Positions 12,482 to 12,800 of a DNA stretch of 12,800 bases are shown one piece after another; the first letter of the stretch is position 1, and the number at the start of each line of letters is the position of its first letter. The notes under the pieces were generated by a model that saw nothing but the letters and a program-made list of their open reading frames with translations, was not told the origin of the DNA and did not search any database. The stretch covers positions 1 through 12,800 of the forward strand of contig JAHENO010000266.1 of NCBI GenBank assembly GCA_018609945.1. Reading direction: 5' to 3'. The stretch comes from Haloarculaceae archaeon. GTDB taxonomy: Archaea > Halobacteriota > Halobacteria > Halobacteriales > Haloarculaceae. A program made the position numbers and the translations under genes.

Positions 12482-12683
12482 CGCGACGCCGGTGGTGTGG
12501 GTGGTGGAAGCGCCGCGATACACACACGACAGGTCAGAGCCACTCTCTGGGGACCTCTCCCGAGAGGCACGCAGTGAGTGATGGTCTCGACGCGATCTGT
12601 CTGGCGAAAACGCGGAGGCAATCAGCCGATGGATCTGGCTTCGTCGAAACTTAGTGTAGTGCGGCTTCAGCCCTGAACTGCTA
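12482..12683. other. Gap before the transposase; possible IS left end
   Basis: I see no gene with plausible codon use. From about 12650 the base composition drops in GC (CTTAGTGTAGTGCGGCTTCA), which would suit the left end of the insertion sequence whose transposase starts at 12740; the exact terminal repeat cannot be set without the right end, which lies outside the window. Confidence 0.3.
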
Positions 12684-12691
12684 GCTTTATC
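12684..12691 (+). promoter_or_regulatory. TATA-like box of the transposase-like gene
   Basis: GCTTTATC lies about 52 nt before the ATG at 12740, predicting a leader of roughly 25 nt. The 8-bp palindrome CTACGTAG (12691-12698) follows directly. Confidence 0.35.
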
Positions 12692-12715
12692 TACGTAGAG
12701 CACGTCTAGAAGGTA

Positions 12716-12732
12716 TTCAGAAATTCTCTGAA
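12716..12732 (+). repeat. Hairpin in the transposase leader
   Basis: TTCAGA-AATTC-TCTGAA has perfect 6-bp arms and ends 7 nt before the ATG at 12740. It takes up the ribosome site position, so in RNA it could limit translation, as is common for transposase genes. Confidence 0.4.
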
Positions 12733-12739
12733 GCAACTC

Positions 12740-12800
12740 ATGCCACGAACACAACAGTACTCTGTCGATCTGTCTGCCGATGAGCGAGCGGAACTGAACG
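12740..12800 (+). CDS. Probable transposase N-terminus (IS630-like), cut by window edge
   Basis: Only 20 codons are visible: MPRTQQYSVDL, then SADERAELN. The LSADERAEL pattern is like the opening of the N-terminal helix-turn-helix region in IS630-family transposases, where it leads into the first helix. A TATA-like box and a leader hairpin lie upstream. Its position beside broken genes fits a mobile element. With so few residues, another HTH protein is possible. Confidence 0.45.
   Translation, partial: MPRTQQYSVDLSADERAELN

Noticed and set aside
1..12800. CRISPR array, tRNA, rRNA or toxin-antitoxin pair
   Set aside because: I found no regularly spaced repeats, no tRNA cloverleaf with a T-loop motif, no rRNA-like stretch, and no small gene pair with recognisable toxin or antitoxin features.

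Overview
The window looks like haloarchaeal (class Halobacteria) chromosomal or megaplasmid DNA. The GC content is high, the proteins are strongly acidic and Asp/Glu/Thr-rich, several genes have a TATA-like box about 27-30 nt before the start codon as in leaderless archaeal transcripts, and it carries haloarchaea-typical families: a stand-alone HalOD1 domain, a halocyanin, and a Tat-lipoprotein leader. I cannot name the genus from sequence alone.

Layout. (1) 1-718, minus strand: two coupled genes for secreted proteins; the second runs off the left edge. (2) 1085-1339, plus: a stand-alone HalOD1 protein behind a TATA box that lies inside an inverted repeat. (3) 1636-6209, minus: a siroheme nitrite/sulfite reductase (nirA-like), overlapped by an FrhB-type F420 oxidoreductase subunit with a long disordered N-terminus, then a hairpin, a 39-aa ORF and a cysteine-synthase-family enzyme. 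(4) 6507-9231, plus, divergent from the reductase: two small ORFs, uroporphyrinogen-III C-methyltransferase (the siroheme precursor enzyme), a TrpD2-like protein without the PRPP loop, and a 3-cysteine ferredoxin. These genes are packed with overlaps or 2-nt gaps. The roughly 300 bp between the two divergent units holds two inverted repeats and a spaced direct repeat. (5) 9298-11547, plus: a GH15-like glycoside hydrolase with its own promoter. (6) 11548-12800: a decaying region with a 56-aa ORF, a frameshifted halocyanin pseudogene that still has all four copper ligands, a 37-aa Tat-lipoprotein-like ORF, and the first codons of a probable transposase.

How the genes fit together. The core (4482-9231) reads as one functional island for six-electron reduction of nitrite (or sulfite). 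Uroporphyrinogen methylation starts siroheme synthesis, the NirA-like enzyme carries siroheme and [4Fe-4S], and two electron-delivery proteins are encoded beside it: a 3-Cys ferredoxin and an FrhB/FpoF-like flavoprotein of the type that oxidises F420H2. The reductase and the FrhB-like protein resemble a split version of the arrangement that is fused in methanogen Fsr (F420H2-dependent sulfite reductase). This is the most interesting point in the window. The nearby cysteine-synthase homologue leaves open sulfide assimilation as an alternative, although residues in the reductase favour nitrite.
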